Below are positions 47,136 through 59,120 of a stretch of DNA of 64,000 nt, in pieces. Every line of letters starts with the position of its first letter. The first letter of the stretch is position 1. Under the pieces are notes generated by a model that saw only the letters and a list, made by a program, of their open reading frames with translations, was not told the origin of the DNA and searched no databases. The translations under genes were made by a program, and so were the position numbers. This stretch comes from Chytridium lagenaria (Eukaryota > Chytridiomycota > Chytridiomycetes > Chytridiales > Chytridiaceae), in NCBI GenBank assembly GCA_025449115.1, contig JAHLKC010000036.1:62001-126000 (forward strand). The letters run 5' to 3'.

Positions 47136-48448
47136 AGAAGTCCTTTTTTCTTTGTTATTAATGACTGTTTAACGCCTCTAATTATTTGTCTTAATTCTGC
47201 TTAATCAACGGTTTTGTTTTTTTTCTCGCCTGCAGCCACCCTGACACACCACTCTCTTTCTACAATGGGGAAAAGAAATAAAAGATGAGGAGTTTCCTTT
47301 GATTAACGTTATTCCTCGTTTTACAATATGAGCGGAGAAAATCAAATATCATCGAGTCCTGGACTAAATTCGCTTTGAGAACCAGCTTGTACACGTCAAG
47401 AATGTACAGGACAGTTGAAAAACATCTGTGCCATCTCTTGACGCACCACGCATAAACATTAAACTTTTATCAAAAGATGTGGATGTGTTAGCCTTTGGAT
47501 ATCTCTTCAATGTCGACTCTAGACTATCAGCCTGCAGCCCGCTCTTTCTACATTAAATGTTACGATAATGGAGCTCGATCTTAGCACTGTGACGTGTTCC
47601 AGATGACATTCAAATGTTTGTTGTAGACAAAGGAAACCATTAGCCCTTCCGCCTTCAGTAACCTAGACCGATCTTAACGAACAAACATGCAGAGTATCTA
47701 GACTCATCGCGGAACACGCCACCAGGAGGAACTATGAAGGTGTCGGGTTCAGCACTGGGGGCTGCATGAATCTCTTGAAGCCGCCATCGGTCTTTGCATC
47801 GCACACTAGGAGATTGAGGGCATCTAGGGGGAAAAAAAAAATGTCTCACTTTTGCTTTGTTTATATGTTTATGATGGAATTATGTTTTCCCGAGGAGGCT
47901 GCATGAGCGGGTGCAATGCAGACAAAGTGTATGGCCAGTGGCTGATGGGAAGCTGCTTGGGTGCCAGGCTGCGAGCATTCAGCATCCTCTTTCTTTACCC
48001 CTTCATGAGTTTTTGATCTCCGCTTCCAAAGGCCTGGTCTTCCACGAGGCAACTGCAGAACTGACATACTCCCTTGTCATTGGGGGAATTTCCGAGGCCC
48101 TCTTTTCAATGTCCGATGTTAGCAGCAAACCACCCTGGCCTGGCCCTGTTTTATTAAAAAAAACAAAGTCCTTGGGTCTTGTCTGGTGGCTTCGAGTTCA
48201 GACGACCCGTTTTAGGAAAAGACTTGTTATGACCTTATGTATTCAAAGACAGTCCTGGCATAAAAAGACTGACAGCGACCACCTCCCCCTTGCTCACAAC
48301 TCGCTTCAAAATCGACATTCACTTCAAACCACCTACTTACAACCAATATACCAACTCCTCTCTCACTCTCAAACACATCTAATCACTCCCACGACCTGAA
48401 CAGAAAACCTTGATCTTTCTTCCACCCTTACCTTACCGCCATTTAAGC
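47136..48448. other. No gene seen
   Basis: 1.3 kb of intergenic DNA. Small frames on both strands (for example 47655-47849 minus and 47911-48399 plus) lack recognisable features. Confidence 0.5.
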
Positions 48449-49433
48449 ATGCCTGTATCAACAAACCTCCCCCGCACTTTCCTTGTTTGCACTCTTAGCC
48501 TTATGCATCGAGCTAGTCTCCGCCCATGGCTTCTTCTACTCTCCCAACGGAAACGGTGAACCCGGTGCCGGCTCCACCCGGTCTTACAACAGCATCTCTC
48601 TAAACATTGACACACTCCGATCACCTTCCAACGGTCTACCCATGTGCAGGGGTCACGAAGCCTCCTCGGAGCTCGTTCCAGTGTCATTCGGGCCCAGCGG
48701 TAGCACCCACACGGTCACCCTTGCCTACTCTATCGGAGCCCAACACCCAGGGTGAGTTTTCTCCCTCTCTTGCTTCATTCCATGTCGGAATCCCAAAACC
48801 TAATTTCCCCATTCATCGCCAGACCTTGCTCCATTGAGATTGTTGATCCGGCTACCGGCGTCGCTGTCAATGTTGCCTCTGTTGACGGTCCGCAGGGTTG
48901 CGCTCGTCCACCCACGGCGTTTGGGGCGGCTGATACCAACAAGCTTCGCACGGCTTCGGAGCAATGTGGTGTTAATGGTCTTCCCAGGCAACTGAGGACG
49001 GATGACATGTGTTTGTTTTACTGGACATTTAGGCTTCAGAATGTTGAGAGGATCTCGTGCAGTCGATGCATCATGAGGTGGACTTGGGTTGGGACGCATG
49101 CCGCTGAGCCAGAGTTGGTAAGTGTTTGGGCTGGGGTAGCATCCAATTTTTATGAAGTTTTCTAGATGACTCACTTTTTTTTGTATAGTACGAGAACTGT
49201 ATCGACATTAACTTGAGTGTCAATGGTGGGGGGCCTCTCCTGGTCGTGCACGGAACGTTCTCGCTGAGGCTCTTATTGAGGCTGGTACAAGGATGGCCGC
49301 TGGCGCCGCTATGCTCGCAGGGATGAGGGTGTCAGTCACGTCAAGGTCAGCGCTGCCGACTACATTGCCTACGTTCATGAAAAGAGGTCAAGCGAGTCCG
49401 CCGCGTTGCCTGTGCCCCCTTCGTTGGTTTAAA
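48449..49433 (+). CDS. Secreted LPMO-like protein (histidine-brace copper oxygenase)
   Basis: Exons 48449-48751, 48823-49117, 49189-49433. A signal peptide (MPVSTNLPALSLFALLALCI...LVSA) is followed directly by HGFFYSP, so the mature protein would begin with histidine, the hallmark of lytic polysaccharide monooxygenases. GAQHPGPCSIEIVD, across the first splice junction, supplies the likely second brace histidine. The block CSRCIMRWTWVGTH followed by YENCIDI resembles the disulfide-bonded core of LPMO families acting on chitin or cellulose. The exact CAZy family I cannot set. A C5 run (48469-48473) must lose one C to join the signal peptide in frame, and the third exon changes frame near 49235-49320, so the C-terminus (ending YIAYVHEKRSSESAALP) is approximate. 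Confidence 0.8.
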
Positions 49434-51653
49434 GTCCTCTACGTTCTGGTCATCTTTAAGCGACCATTAGCTATTTCACTGTTTTCTTGATTATGTTTGC
49501 AGTTTCCTTACTTAATTATGTTCACAAGCACATTCCGCAATACGCGCCCTTTGTCTCTCTCTCTAGCTCCTTTGCCCTTTTTTCTTTCGCCTTTCACACT
49601 CCAAACCCCTTTTCACCCCCATTCCCGTTGGCCACCTAATTTTCTTAATTTTGGATGTTTATACGTCCATTGGCTTATCGGCTATCGCATATCCCGACTG
49701 TTTTTATCTAGCCCTTTTTTATATATATTCGCATGGGTATAATTACTACCACTGTCGATGCTTATTAATAACCCCCTCCGATTACCCCTGTTGCCCGTTA
49801 CCCCCAATCAGTATAATTATTTGTATGGGTGTTTACCGTTGTTGGTCTTCTGTCAGAGCTGGTCTCGAGTAGAAGTCAAAAATAAATAGCCCTTTATTAC
49901 CCCCATCTTCTCTTCATCACTTTCTGTCAATGGACGCATCCCCCCTTGCTCCCATCTATTATGTGCGAAAAGAAAACGAATATCTTTGTCTCCAAACTTG
50001 TCTTTTTAACTTTTGTTGGGCCGGATCACTTTTTGTCATGCATGGATGAGCGGACATCGCATGGACGATGGTTCACCTCCCACCCACTCCTTCACCACGC
50101 GCGCACTAACCAATGCCATCAACGACGCCACCCTCCTCATCTCCGACGTCACCATTGCATCGCGTTCCCCACAGTGGCTACACAATCGCGCCCCCACCGC
50201 CAGAGATAGATCCGGATGCGAATGTCGCGAAAAAAAAGTGGATGAGGTTGTGAGGTGGAGAGAGAGGGAGGGGGTGTTCATCGGATGAAGAGGATGGAGG
50301 AACAGGGAAGAGGTGTTGGTGGATGTGGAGAAGAGGAGGAAGGCGAGATAAAGTGGATATGGGAAGGTGGATGGATTGAAGGTTGGGGTGAATGTGGGGA
50401 GGTAAGAAGAACAGGCAAAACGATTTTCTTTAAAATGTTTTATTAGAATCTACGCAAACCAGGTTGTGGAAAACAACTTTGGAGAGTGGGACGGGAAAGG
50501 AAGTAGAGGAGGTTGAGGAGTGAGTTTTTGAGAAAGATGGAGGGACGGTTTGGGAGGTACGTGGAGGATGAAGTGGGAGGCTTCAAGATTGTGGAAGTGG
50601 TTAGAAACGTGCGTGATTTGATGTTCTTGTGATGTGGAAGTTGAATAAACAAAAAAAAAGAGTCGCTGATATTTATATAGTGCTTTGGAATGAAGGCAGT
50701 AAGGGTTCACGCCGTGGTGGTTCTCTGCTATGGTACATCAACCACAAATATCAACGCCTTATGTTTCTGACTATATACATCATACCGTGAAAATGGCGTC
50801 AGCGGTACCATAATGATATTCCAAAAGTAGCCTTACCTTATCATGACCGTCAACGAAACCTGCCAAGTCGAGACGTGCAACGGATGGAGCGAATGTAGAG
50901 CTTTCGAATTATCTTTCGCAAATGTTGAAATAAGAGATCACCTGAAATGGTGTAAACGTGTTTTTGTTTAGTTTGGTGTCGTCGCACCGATTTATTCGAA
51001 TTACGATAAACTTAAGATTTTGAAAAAGTTTAGTAAAGAGGTTCAGTTTAATGCCTTACACCACACGATCCCGAAAAAAAGTGAACTTGTTCAAGGTATT
51101 CGTCGTCAACAAACCAATTATCATGTAAAATGGCCAAACAAGCACGATATTTATATATATATCAAAAGACTGGAACGACGGAAGAAACAACATCAAAAAG
51201 CCATCAAAAAAAGAGAACCTATCCAAATAACATGGAGAGAAAAAGAATTCTGTCAAAGACGAGACGAGGAGCGTTGACAGAAAAAATTATAGCAAAGAAC
51301 GAGGTGACTGGTAACAGATGGGTTTTTTTTTAATCGGGAAATAAGTGGACGGAGGCGGTACAGGGGGGGGGGTAGTTTAGTTTAAAGCAACAACAAGAGG
51401 AAAAAGAAACCCCACAACATAAAGAGTGTCAATAAAAAAGGAAAAGCAGCAAATTAAAGAAAAAAAATAAAATCGAATTGAGAATAACGCGATGAGAGTG
51501 CTGTGCGTGGAGGAGGTTAAAACCTCGTGGTCGGAAAGAAAAAGCGGCGGTTTTCAAAAAGAAAAGTTGAAGTTTTGGTGACGGGTGATTTTAATAAAGT
51601 CGGCGATGATGGTAAAAGGTTGAAAGTGGGGAATGACGGGAGCTGTGAAATGT
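49434..51653. other. No supported gene; intergenic DNA
   Basis: About 2.2 kb. A 42-codon frame from an ATG at about 50844 (MTVNETCQVETCNGW) has paired cysteines and a C-x12-H-x3-C-like spacing but nothing supports expression. A run of ten G lies at 51363-51372. Confidence 0.4.
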
Positions 51654-53112
51654 CTACACAATAGGACATTTGCTTTTCGGACCTTTTGCAGTGAGAAGTA
51701 ACCGTGCCGCTGATTCGAATACAAAATTGACGCCTTCTCCTGTAACCGCCGAACATTCGCAGTACCTATGCGCCCCAATTCTTTTTGCCATAGCCTCGCC
51801 CTACGTAAACAAAAAAGAAAGAACAAAAACCGTTTGTAAGCACATAAAAACAGGATGGGGGGATGATTCACCTCTTGCGGTGTTACGAGCTTGTTAACGA
51901 GCATGTTGACACCACCACGACCTTCCAAATGAGCTTTCCTGAGATCCGCTTTGCAACCGACGAGGATGATGGGAGTTTTCGGGCAGTAGTGTTTCATTTC
52001 CGAGAACCACTGTTGAGAATAATACTGTCAGAAAAAACCACGCGCATATCACGGGCAAAACAATCTTTAAAAATATACTCACAATATCAGTAACGTTTGA
52101 TAATGACGAGGGTGAATCGACGGAAAAGCAGATAAGGATGACATCGGTTTCGCTTTTTAATAATTCGCAAGTTAGTAACAAAAAAAAAGAGGAAAGCTCG
52201 TGATAAAAGTATCTTGAAGCTCACCCATAACACAACGGCCTAAGATGTTGATGTGTTTCCTGACCCGCAGTATCCCACAACGACAACTCGATTTGCTTCC
52301 CACCCACAGACATGAGCTTTTCCTGCACATCAAAGATGGTAGGAACATACTTTGAACAGAAACAAAGGCGTCAGCAAAGAAAAAGAATCCAGAAACAACA
52401 ATGTCAACCAGCCAGCAAAAAAAAACAAACAAAAAACAACGTGGAAATGGTATATCGTCATACAAAGTTTAAAAGGGAAAGAAAAGATAAAGCCCAAAAA
52501 TTTCTTTTCAGGGGATCCGAACTTGATGCCACATCTACCAAAGATAAACGCCCAACCACAAAAACGCGGGATTCTCGACAGTTCAACCCTCCCACCCTGC
52601 CACATTTCTTCAACTAAATCATCCGCACTTTATGAATGCATCTCATCCGCACGCTGCTCCTCATGCGCAGTGCACGTCCATCGTTCACACAAATACCATT
52701 CCTGAAACATCCTCTCTGACGACCAATCTGGCGAAATCCCTACTATCCAAAATCCTCCGCAACAAAAATCCATCCACCGAGACGACGACCCGTTTTGTCC
52801 ACAAAAAAAAAGGAGAACCCTTTCATGGATATTCGTCCAGAAATGACAGCCAACTGCCATGCAAGTCCAATGAATCCGAAACCAAACGTTCCCAAGGTTT
52901 CCATAGCTAATCCGTCAATGCATCCATGCATGAATGAATGAAAGCCGACGTACGTAAAGAAAATACAAAGAATGGTCCATGGCTATTATAAAGAGCTGTC
53001 CATATACACACCTGTTGTGGCATCACCCCTGAATGAAACCTCTGCAACAAGCACGTTTTCCCTGCAGCTCCATCCCAACACACAACACCTTTTTCCTCGG
53101 AATCACAGACAT
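51654..53112 (-). CDS. Rho-family small GTPase (divergent)
   Basis: Exons 53112-53012, 52349-52225, 52152-52083, 52009-51872, 51800-51654; 193 residues. G1 is GDGAAGKTCLL, the effector region YVPTIFD, G3 WDTAGQE, the Rho core TDVILICFSVDSPSSL, G4 appears as GCKADLR, and G5 is ECSAVTGEG. It ends in CPIV, a CaaX prenylation box. A Rho-type insert follows G4 (KAHLEGRGGVNMLVNKL). It would act as a membrane-bound switch for actin or polarity. One G is missing from the P-loop exon (CCC at 53074-53076 on plus); restoring it gives an exon of exactly 34 codons. A TACTAAC branch site marks the second intron. The next gene is the CYRI homologue, whose known partner is Rac1. Confidence 0.9.
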
Positions 53113-54504
53113 ATCCAGAAGCGTCCTCTGTTAACAAGCCTGCAAAAAGTAAACAGTCAATAAAAAGCTACAAGTAAAGAAAGCACTAGAGAACTTTGCC
53201 AACTCCACCCCCTCCTCCCAACATGGAATCTCCTCACGACTGCACCCAAGGATCCTTTAGAGTCTCACCTTGTTCTACAGCCTCCAAGGAAGCTTACACA
53301 AAAAGTACCAAGTCTCCCAATGTCCACAAACAAAGCCTTTTTCTTTTCTTTTTGAATGCAGATGAAAACCGGACAAAGGAACGAACGCACGAGCAACGAA
53401 GGAATGAATGAATGAATGAATGGATGGATGGATGGATGGATGGATGCAGAGAATCCAGGTGTCGAATGATGAGGTTTGCAATGACGATGGATGGATGGAT
53501 GAGGTAGGTAGGTAGGTAGGTAGAGTGTGGAATGTATGATGATGATAGTGATGATGATGACGACGAAAAGGAAGGAATCAGGAATCAAGGGGACTCGCTG
53601 TGGTTTTTGTTTCCAAGATTGAGTAACTGTAATTATAATAATGATGATGTTTGAGTAGAGTCCCTTGTTGCACACTCTTTTTACATTAATAATTAATTAA
53701 TTTATTAGTTAAATAAATAATAATACTTTTTTTTTTTTCCTAATTTTTTAATATTTAATAAATAATTTATTATTAAATATTATTATTAACATTTTCTTTT
53801 TCTTTTTGAGAGAAAAAGGATTTGTCAGTTTTATTAAAACATCAATAAAAATTATTTCAAATAAATAATAACGAACATAGACACAAAAAAATGTGAAATG
53901 AAGCCGACTTTAAAAAAGGGTTTTGTTTAAAAAGGTGAATGAAAAGCTGGAACATCATGATCCAAGTTGCGCTGTACAGAGAAAGACTCTAGAAAGAACA
54001 ATCGCAAAGAAATTCATCTAGACAAAAGGTCGTGTCATGAAAAAAATACACTTTTTATTCCACTCATAACAAGATCAACTCACAAAAAAAAAAGGAAAGA
54101 AAAGGAACAAACCAAACTGCAAAAAAAGAGTCGGGGGTGTGGGAGTTAAGGCGGGAGGGGTGGGGTTGAGACGTGTAGGGTGCACACATTTCCTCATTCA
54201 AACAAAAACAAAAAAAACAAAGACAAACAAAGCCAAAAACAAAACGGTGACAAACAAAGAGGGGCGATAGCAAAAAAACAAGTAAAGAAACAACTGGGAA
54301 CTCCAAATATGCTTTTTTCCTGGTGAATAATGGCTTGGAGAGAGGGGAATTCTAAAAAGAAAAATGCAGGATGAAAGAAACAAAACACGCGCGGATTGAA
54401 AGGGTAACGGGGTGATGAAGGGGATGAAGGAGGGTTTACTATATGGAATGTTATGGGTAAATATCCGACAGTCAGGAAACGAAAAAAAAGGAACGTTCAA
54501 GTTT
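53113..54504. other. AT-rich intergenic DNA with microsatellite
   Basis: A (GAAT)n then (GGAT)n run lies at 53401-53446, further GGAT/GGTA repeats to about 53525, and a very AT-rich stretch at about 53680-53900. No gene seen. Confidence 0.55.
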
Positions 54505-55766
54505 TCAAACAGCAAGAATCTGCTTCACGTTCTTTGGCGTCGTCTCATCATTCAAATGCACAGTCGAGTACCTCAACGAGTTCAACAGACTTTGGCTGCC
54601 GGACCCGCCGAGCGTTTGAATGGCCTTGACTGATGCACGAACCTGTGTATAATAATGTTAGAAAAACGGAGCAAAGGAGGCGGAGTAGATGTTGGGGCTT
54701 ACGTTGACTTTGGTTCCTTTCGCAAAGGCTCCAATGGGGGCGACGTGATCGTACACAATAATACACATGGTCATGACACGGAGGCAGTACTCGACCATGG
54801 CACCTTGGGCGCGACCTTTGACGGCGGCGTTGTAGCACACTGCGGCAAGGATAGCAAGACAGTCGGTGAGGCCCTCAGCGTTCACTTCGTTCTAAATAAA
54901 AATTAATATTTCATTGTTGGAGAAAGAAGAAAAAGACGTACCCTCCTGACAAGGTTTTGGGCGCTGTCAATGACACACTTTGCCATGGGTGACGAGTGGG
55001 CGTAGAAAAGGGACATGCGGTTGGCGAGTTCATCGTGGACGACAAGGTTGTTGGTGGCAATGTTGGCCATGCGCATGCGGGAGAGAGTGCGGCGGTAGTA
55101 GGAAAAGTCGTTTTGGATGTTGGGATTGGACATCTGTGGAAAAGGGGTTGAGAGGCGCGTTGAATTTTTTCTTTTCTGGCACGGAATCATAAATTTTACC
55201 TTAAGCTCGTCAAAGGTGGAGGTAAAGTGGAGGAGATCTGCTAAACGCCTGGCGGTAGCTTGGTGTGCTTCAAGGTTCTGAATCACGTTGCCGTTACATA
55301 GAAAAACGAGGAGTCGTGGAAGCAAATCCTCTATAGTCCCCAACAACAGAAATTCGCATCAAAAAACAAGTAAAAACGAAACAAGACGCCAAGAAAGGAG
55401 GATAACCCACTTACCAATCTTTTGCGAAAAGGTATAAAAGTCTTTGAGCGTCGACACAGCGGGACTGACCACATTCCAAGCAGCCTCCTCTGTCTCCCTC
55501 GACGGATTCGAAATGGCTTTCCGAATGGCATCCCCACATCCTTGGTATCCCCTCAACAAATCAAGAAGGTATTGAGTCGCGTTCAGACTCTCAGAGGCGT
55601 AGGCAAACAGTTGGTTCTCGTCAGGGGTTGGGCGTGCAGCTGTGGGTTCGGTGAGAAAAACCAGAAAGAAAAATGGGAAACTTTTACCTTCGAGGTCAAC
55701 GTTGACGTCAATCGGAGGTTCCTCATTGGCGCCTCCTCCACGGAGGAGCGCAAGCAAAGCTCCCAT
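54505..55766 (-). CDS. CYRI (FAM49/DUF1394) homologue, Rac1-interacting protein
   Basis: Exons 55766-55688, 55639-55415, 55330-55200, 55133-54942, 54891-54703, 54642-54505; all junctions are in phase with no frame break; 317 residues, close to the ~324 of animal CYRI. The N-terminus MGALLALL keeps Gly2 for myristoylation, as in animal CYRI. Strong family blocks: [45 protein letters not shown] and [13 protein letters not shown]. The Arg pair at about residues 159-160 corresponds to the pair needed by animal CYRI-B to bind active Rac1. CYRI competes with the Scar/WAVE complex for Rac1 and so limits actin-driven protrusion; in a zoosporic fungus it could tune amoeboid motility (inference). It sits between two Rho-family genes. 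Confidence 0.95.
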
Positions 55767-57333
55767 TGTGGTGGATTCGGAAAGTGAGGAGGGAAAATGG
55801 GAGAAAAGTTGAGGTTTTCTTAGGCTATATAAACGTTTCTGTTTCTAGATAGAAGAATTAAGATCGATACCAAGAGGTCAGCATGGGAAAAGGTCAACGT
55901 CAAAGTAGTGTGGTAGCATGAAGGAGATAAAGGGCATCCGCGTTTGAAGCAACAAATACAGTAAAGGGCTCCCAAACTATTACAGAGTCCATTCTTCCTG
56001 ATAACATCCACCTAAATGGAGTCGCTTCAAAGCTTTCCTCTTTAAGAAAACCTGAATATCACCTCCCCAAACTCGCCACCCAATCTTCATTTTCTCACAT
56101 AAAACAACACGATCTCGGTTTTAGCTCCCCGCATCTCCCTGATCATACTCTCTACTTTGACGCCAATTCACCCCTGCTTAACGGCAGACCTCGATAAAAA
56201 CAACTCGCAACAACAAACCAGCCAAAGTCTCAAAACTGCCGCTCAGACGGTGATGGTCATGGACCAATCTGAAAGTAAACTCATATCATAAAGATCGTCC
56301 TTGTCTGTAGAGTTGACATATGCTTAAAGGGGGGTAGATACGGCGTGGTCAAAACTGCCAGAAGGTCTTGCTTTGTTTGGAAACACTGATTGTTACTTTA
56401 TAACATCCTCAGTTTTTTGTTTTTTTCCTTGACTTCCATGATTCTATAGATAGGGGGAGCGAAAGAGAAAGAAGAGACTGATTTGATGATGACAGTGATC
56501 ACACCTTTCAGAGATCAGAGGTTACTGTTTGCGGTCTGATCCCTTCCTGTTTTTGGCGGGTCGCGTGCGGTCAAGTGATGCAGGTTTGAAGATAATCTTG
56601 GACTTTGAGGTTAATGGTTTCTTGATCCTCCTATTATAAAACTGATCGTCCGCTGCGAGCGGTGTCGATGAAGGAAAGGGAGATGGGGGTAGGGTGGGCG
56701 GGGGTATTGACGGGTTGGTTGATGGTGGCGGTTGGATGGTGCTCCTTTTTTTTTAAAAAAAAAAAAATAATATGGGGGACGGCCTTCTTTGGGGGTAAGG
56801 GGAAGAAGGAAGGTGTCGATGGAGGGGAGGTCCTATTTCTTTTTCTGTAATACAATAAGTTATTTAAATTCATTATTTTTATTGGCTCAAATCATTAGAT
56901 ACTTTTGACCAATCAATGCCATCATTCAATGGTCTTTTCTTAATAATAGGAATGAACAAATAAATAAATAAATAAATAAGTATGTAATTGAATAATAATA
57001 ATAAAATAATAAAAATTAAAAAATAATTAATGAAGTACACTCGTGTTACACCATTTTGTTAATTCTTTATTGTTGTGTAACCAAAACAGGCTAGGTAGGG
57101 TAATATCAAGGATTCTTCCCCTTTCAAAAAAAAAGAAAAAATATTATTATTATATTTAATAAATAAATAAATAAATAAAGAAATAAATAGTAAAATCTTT
57201 ATTTTTTAAAATTTGAAAACAACAACACATAAAAAAAAAATATCATTTCCTTTTCCCATCAAACTCAACCTTTCACACACACACCCACACCTCACCCCTA
57301 CCTCCCCTCCCCCACACACCTCATCTATCTCAA
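55767..57333. other. Upstream region shared by divergent CYRI and Rho genes
   Basis: About 1.6 kb between the CYRI start (minus) and the Rho start (plus). It includes an AT-rich part with (AATA)n runs at about 56950-57190. No gene seen. Confidence 0.5.
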
Positions 57334-58517
57334 ATGGACGAAACTCCCAGGAAAAAGCTTGTCGTCGTCGGTGACGGTGGATGTAAGTATGATCTCATGA
57401 CCGTCTCTAGTGTGTGTGCTATACTGTTGCGATGAATGCCAGAAGGAGAGGAGAGACAGAGAGAGAGGGCCAAAGTGGAAGACAGACTGCATATCCATCC
57501 ATCCATCCATCCATCCATCAATCTTCATCCATCAGCATCGTCATCATCCGATCACATCATTTCCTTTACGGATGCACCACCTTCTGCATCTACTCTCCAT
57601 CTCCACCGGAATGCCGTTCACTCCTCCGTTGAGATCACTAGAGGGTTGTGTTGGAGGCGGGGCTGGGTGAAAATTTGATAATGACTTTGGACGGCTTCAC
57701 TCTTCAATGCTCCCTGTCGTTCGAACCACCGAATACCACTTTCTCCAAGGCCACCTGTACTGACGTTTCCTTTCTACCCTACCCTTCGTTTGTTTTTTAT
57801 GAATAGGTGGTAAGACTGCCCTTCTTACCGTGTTCGCCACTGGCGTCTTCCCCTCCACCTACATCCCCACCGGTAAGATCTAGTTGACCTTTAACATTTT
57901 TACTTGCATTCGTCATGATCAAGGTGAATATTTATATGCCGTCGTATCATTTTAGTTTTCGAGACCATCAACAAGGTCTTTGCCGTCGATGGCCGTACCA
58001 TGGAGTTTGCTCTCTGGGATACCGCCGGCCAGGAAGAGTTTGAACGTCTCCGCCCCCTCTCCTACAGCGAAAGTCACATCATCGTCATCTGCTTCGACAT
58101 TACCAGCCGCGACTCCCTCGAGAACATTGCTCAGAAGGTATTATTTATTTGCAATCATTTCTCGTTCAACTTTTCAACACTGTTCTTTTTTGATGATGCT
58201 AAACAAATCTTTACACTTGTTATACTTAGTGGTACCCCGAAGTCAACCAATACTGCCACGGCGTCCCCATCATCGTAGTTGGTTGCAAGGCCGATGCCCG
58301 TTCCAAGGGTCAACCCAACTGCGTCTCCTACGAGGAGGGCCGCAACGCTGCTACCCGTATCGGCGCAAAGTCATACGTTGAGTGTTCCGCCATGGAGAAT
58401 CAGAACGTTGCCGAGGTCTTCCTCCACGCTGGACGTATCGTTCTTGCTCCCGCGCAGAAGCCTGCTGGAAACAATGCGGGAGGAGACAACACCGGGTGTT
58501 CTTGCACCATTTTGTAA
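57334..58517 (+). CDS. Rho-family small GTPase
   Basis: Exons 57334-57382, 57807-57872, 57956-58137, 58230-58517; all in phase; 194 residues. G1 GDGGCGKTALL is split by the first intron; the effector loop is YIPTVFE, G3 WDTAGQEEFERLRPLSY, the core HIIVICFDITSRDSLENI, G4 VVGCKADAR, G5 ECSAMENQNV, and the C-terminus CTIL is a CaaX box preceded by a Gly/Asn-rich stretch with extra cysteines. Most like the Rho subfamily of fungi, with the DLR after G4 changed to DAR. The first intron carries an (ATCC)n run (57494-57519). Third member of the Rho-CYRI-Rho cluster, divergently oriented from CYRI. Confidence 0.95.
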
Positions 58518-59120
58518 AACTTTGGGTCCACTCATCTTTAAACACGCTTTATTAGAATCTTTATTGAAACTGTTAAGTGGGATTTTTTGGGGGATTGAGC
58601 ATTTTTGTTAGCCTCATGCATTCTTCTTTCTTTTTCATGATCCACTACGACCTCCCTCTGCCCAAATTCTTTCTCACCGCTATCAATCGTTCAATTATAC
58701 TGGCCACCTAGTTTTTTTACACTTTTTTGCTGCTATAGCAGTAAGTTGCTTGACTGCACTCCGTGTTAAAAGGCAAGACGCTGTTATGTTTTTTTTTTCG
58801 TTCCATGTGGAAACGAGATATTTTTTCTCCACCGTCCCTTCCCTTTTAGTCCTCGTTTGCTGTTTCTTTGATTCCTCCACTTTGTTGTTATTGTCATTAG
58901 ATCTTGCTTTTGTTATTGTTTTTGTTGTTGTTTGTTTTTTTCTGAAGGGATTCGTTCTACCCTTTTCTTCCTTTATTTCTTTTTGTTGCTCTGTTTTACT
59001 TTCCATCAGTGAAAAAACCTTGCATAGAATTTGGAGCCTTTTATTTTCTTTTCGATTTGGTGTTGCGATGTCCATAACCCGATTAGTCCAAATAAACGAA
59101 TAAGAAAATTTTATGAAACC
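58518..59120. other. T-rich intergenic DNA
   Basis: 3' flank of the Rho gene and leader of the next gene. No coding region recognised. Confidence 0.5.

Noticed and set aside
50844..50972. Small Cys-containing ORF (MTVNETCQVETCNGW)
   Set aside because: 42 codons, no splice sites or known finger spacing that I can defend.
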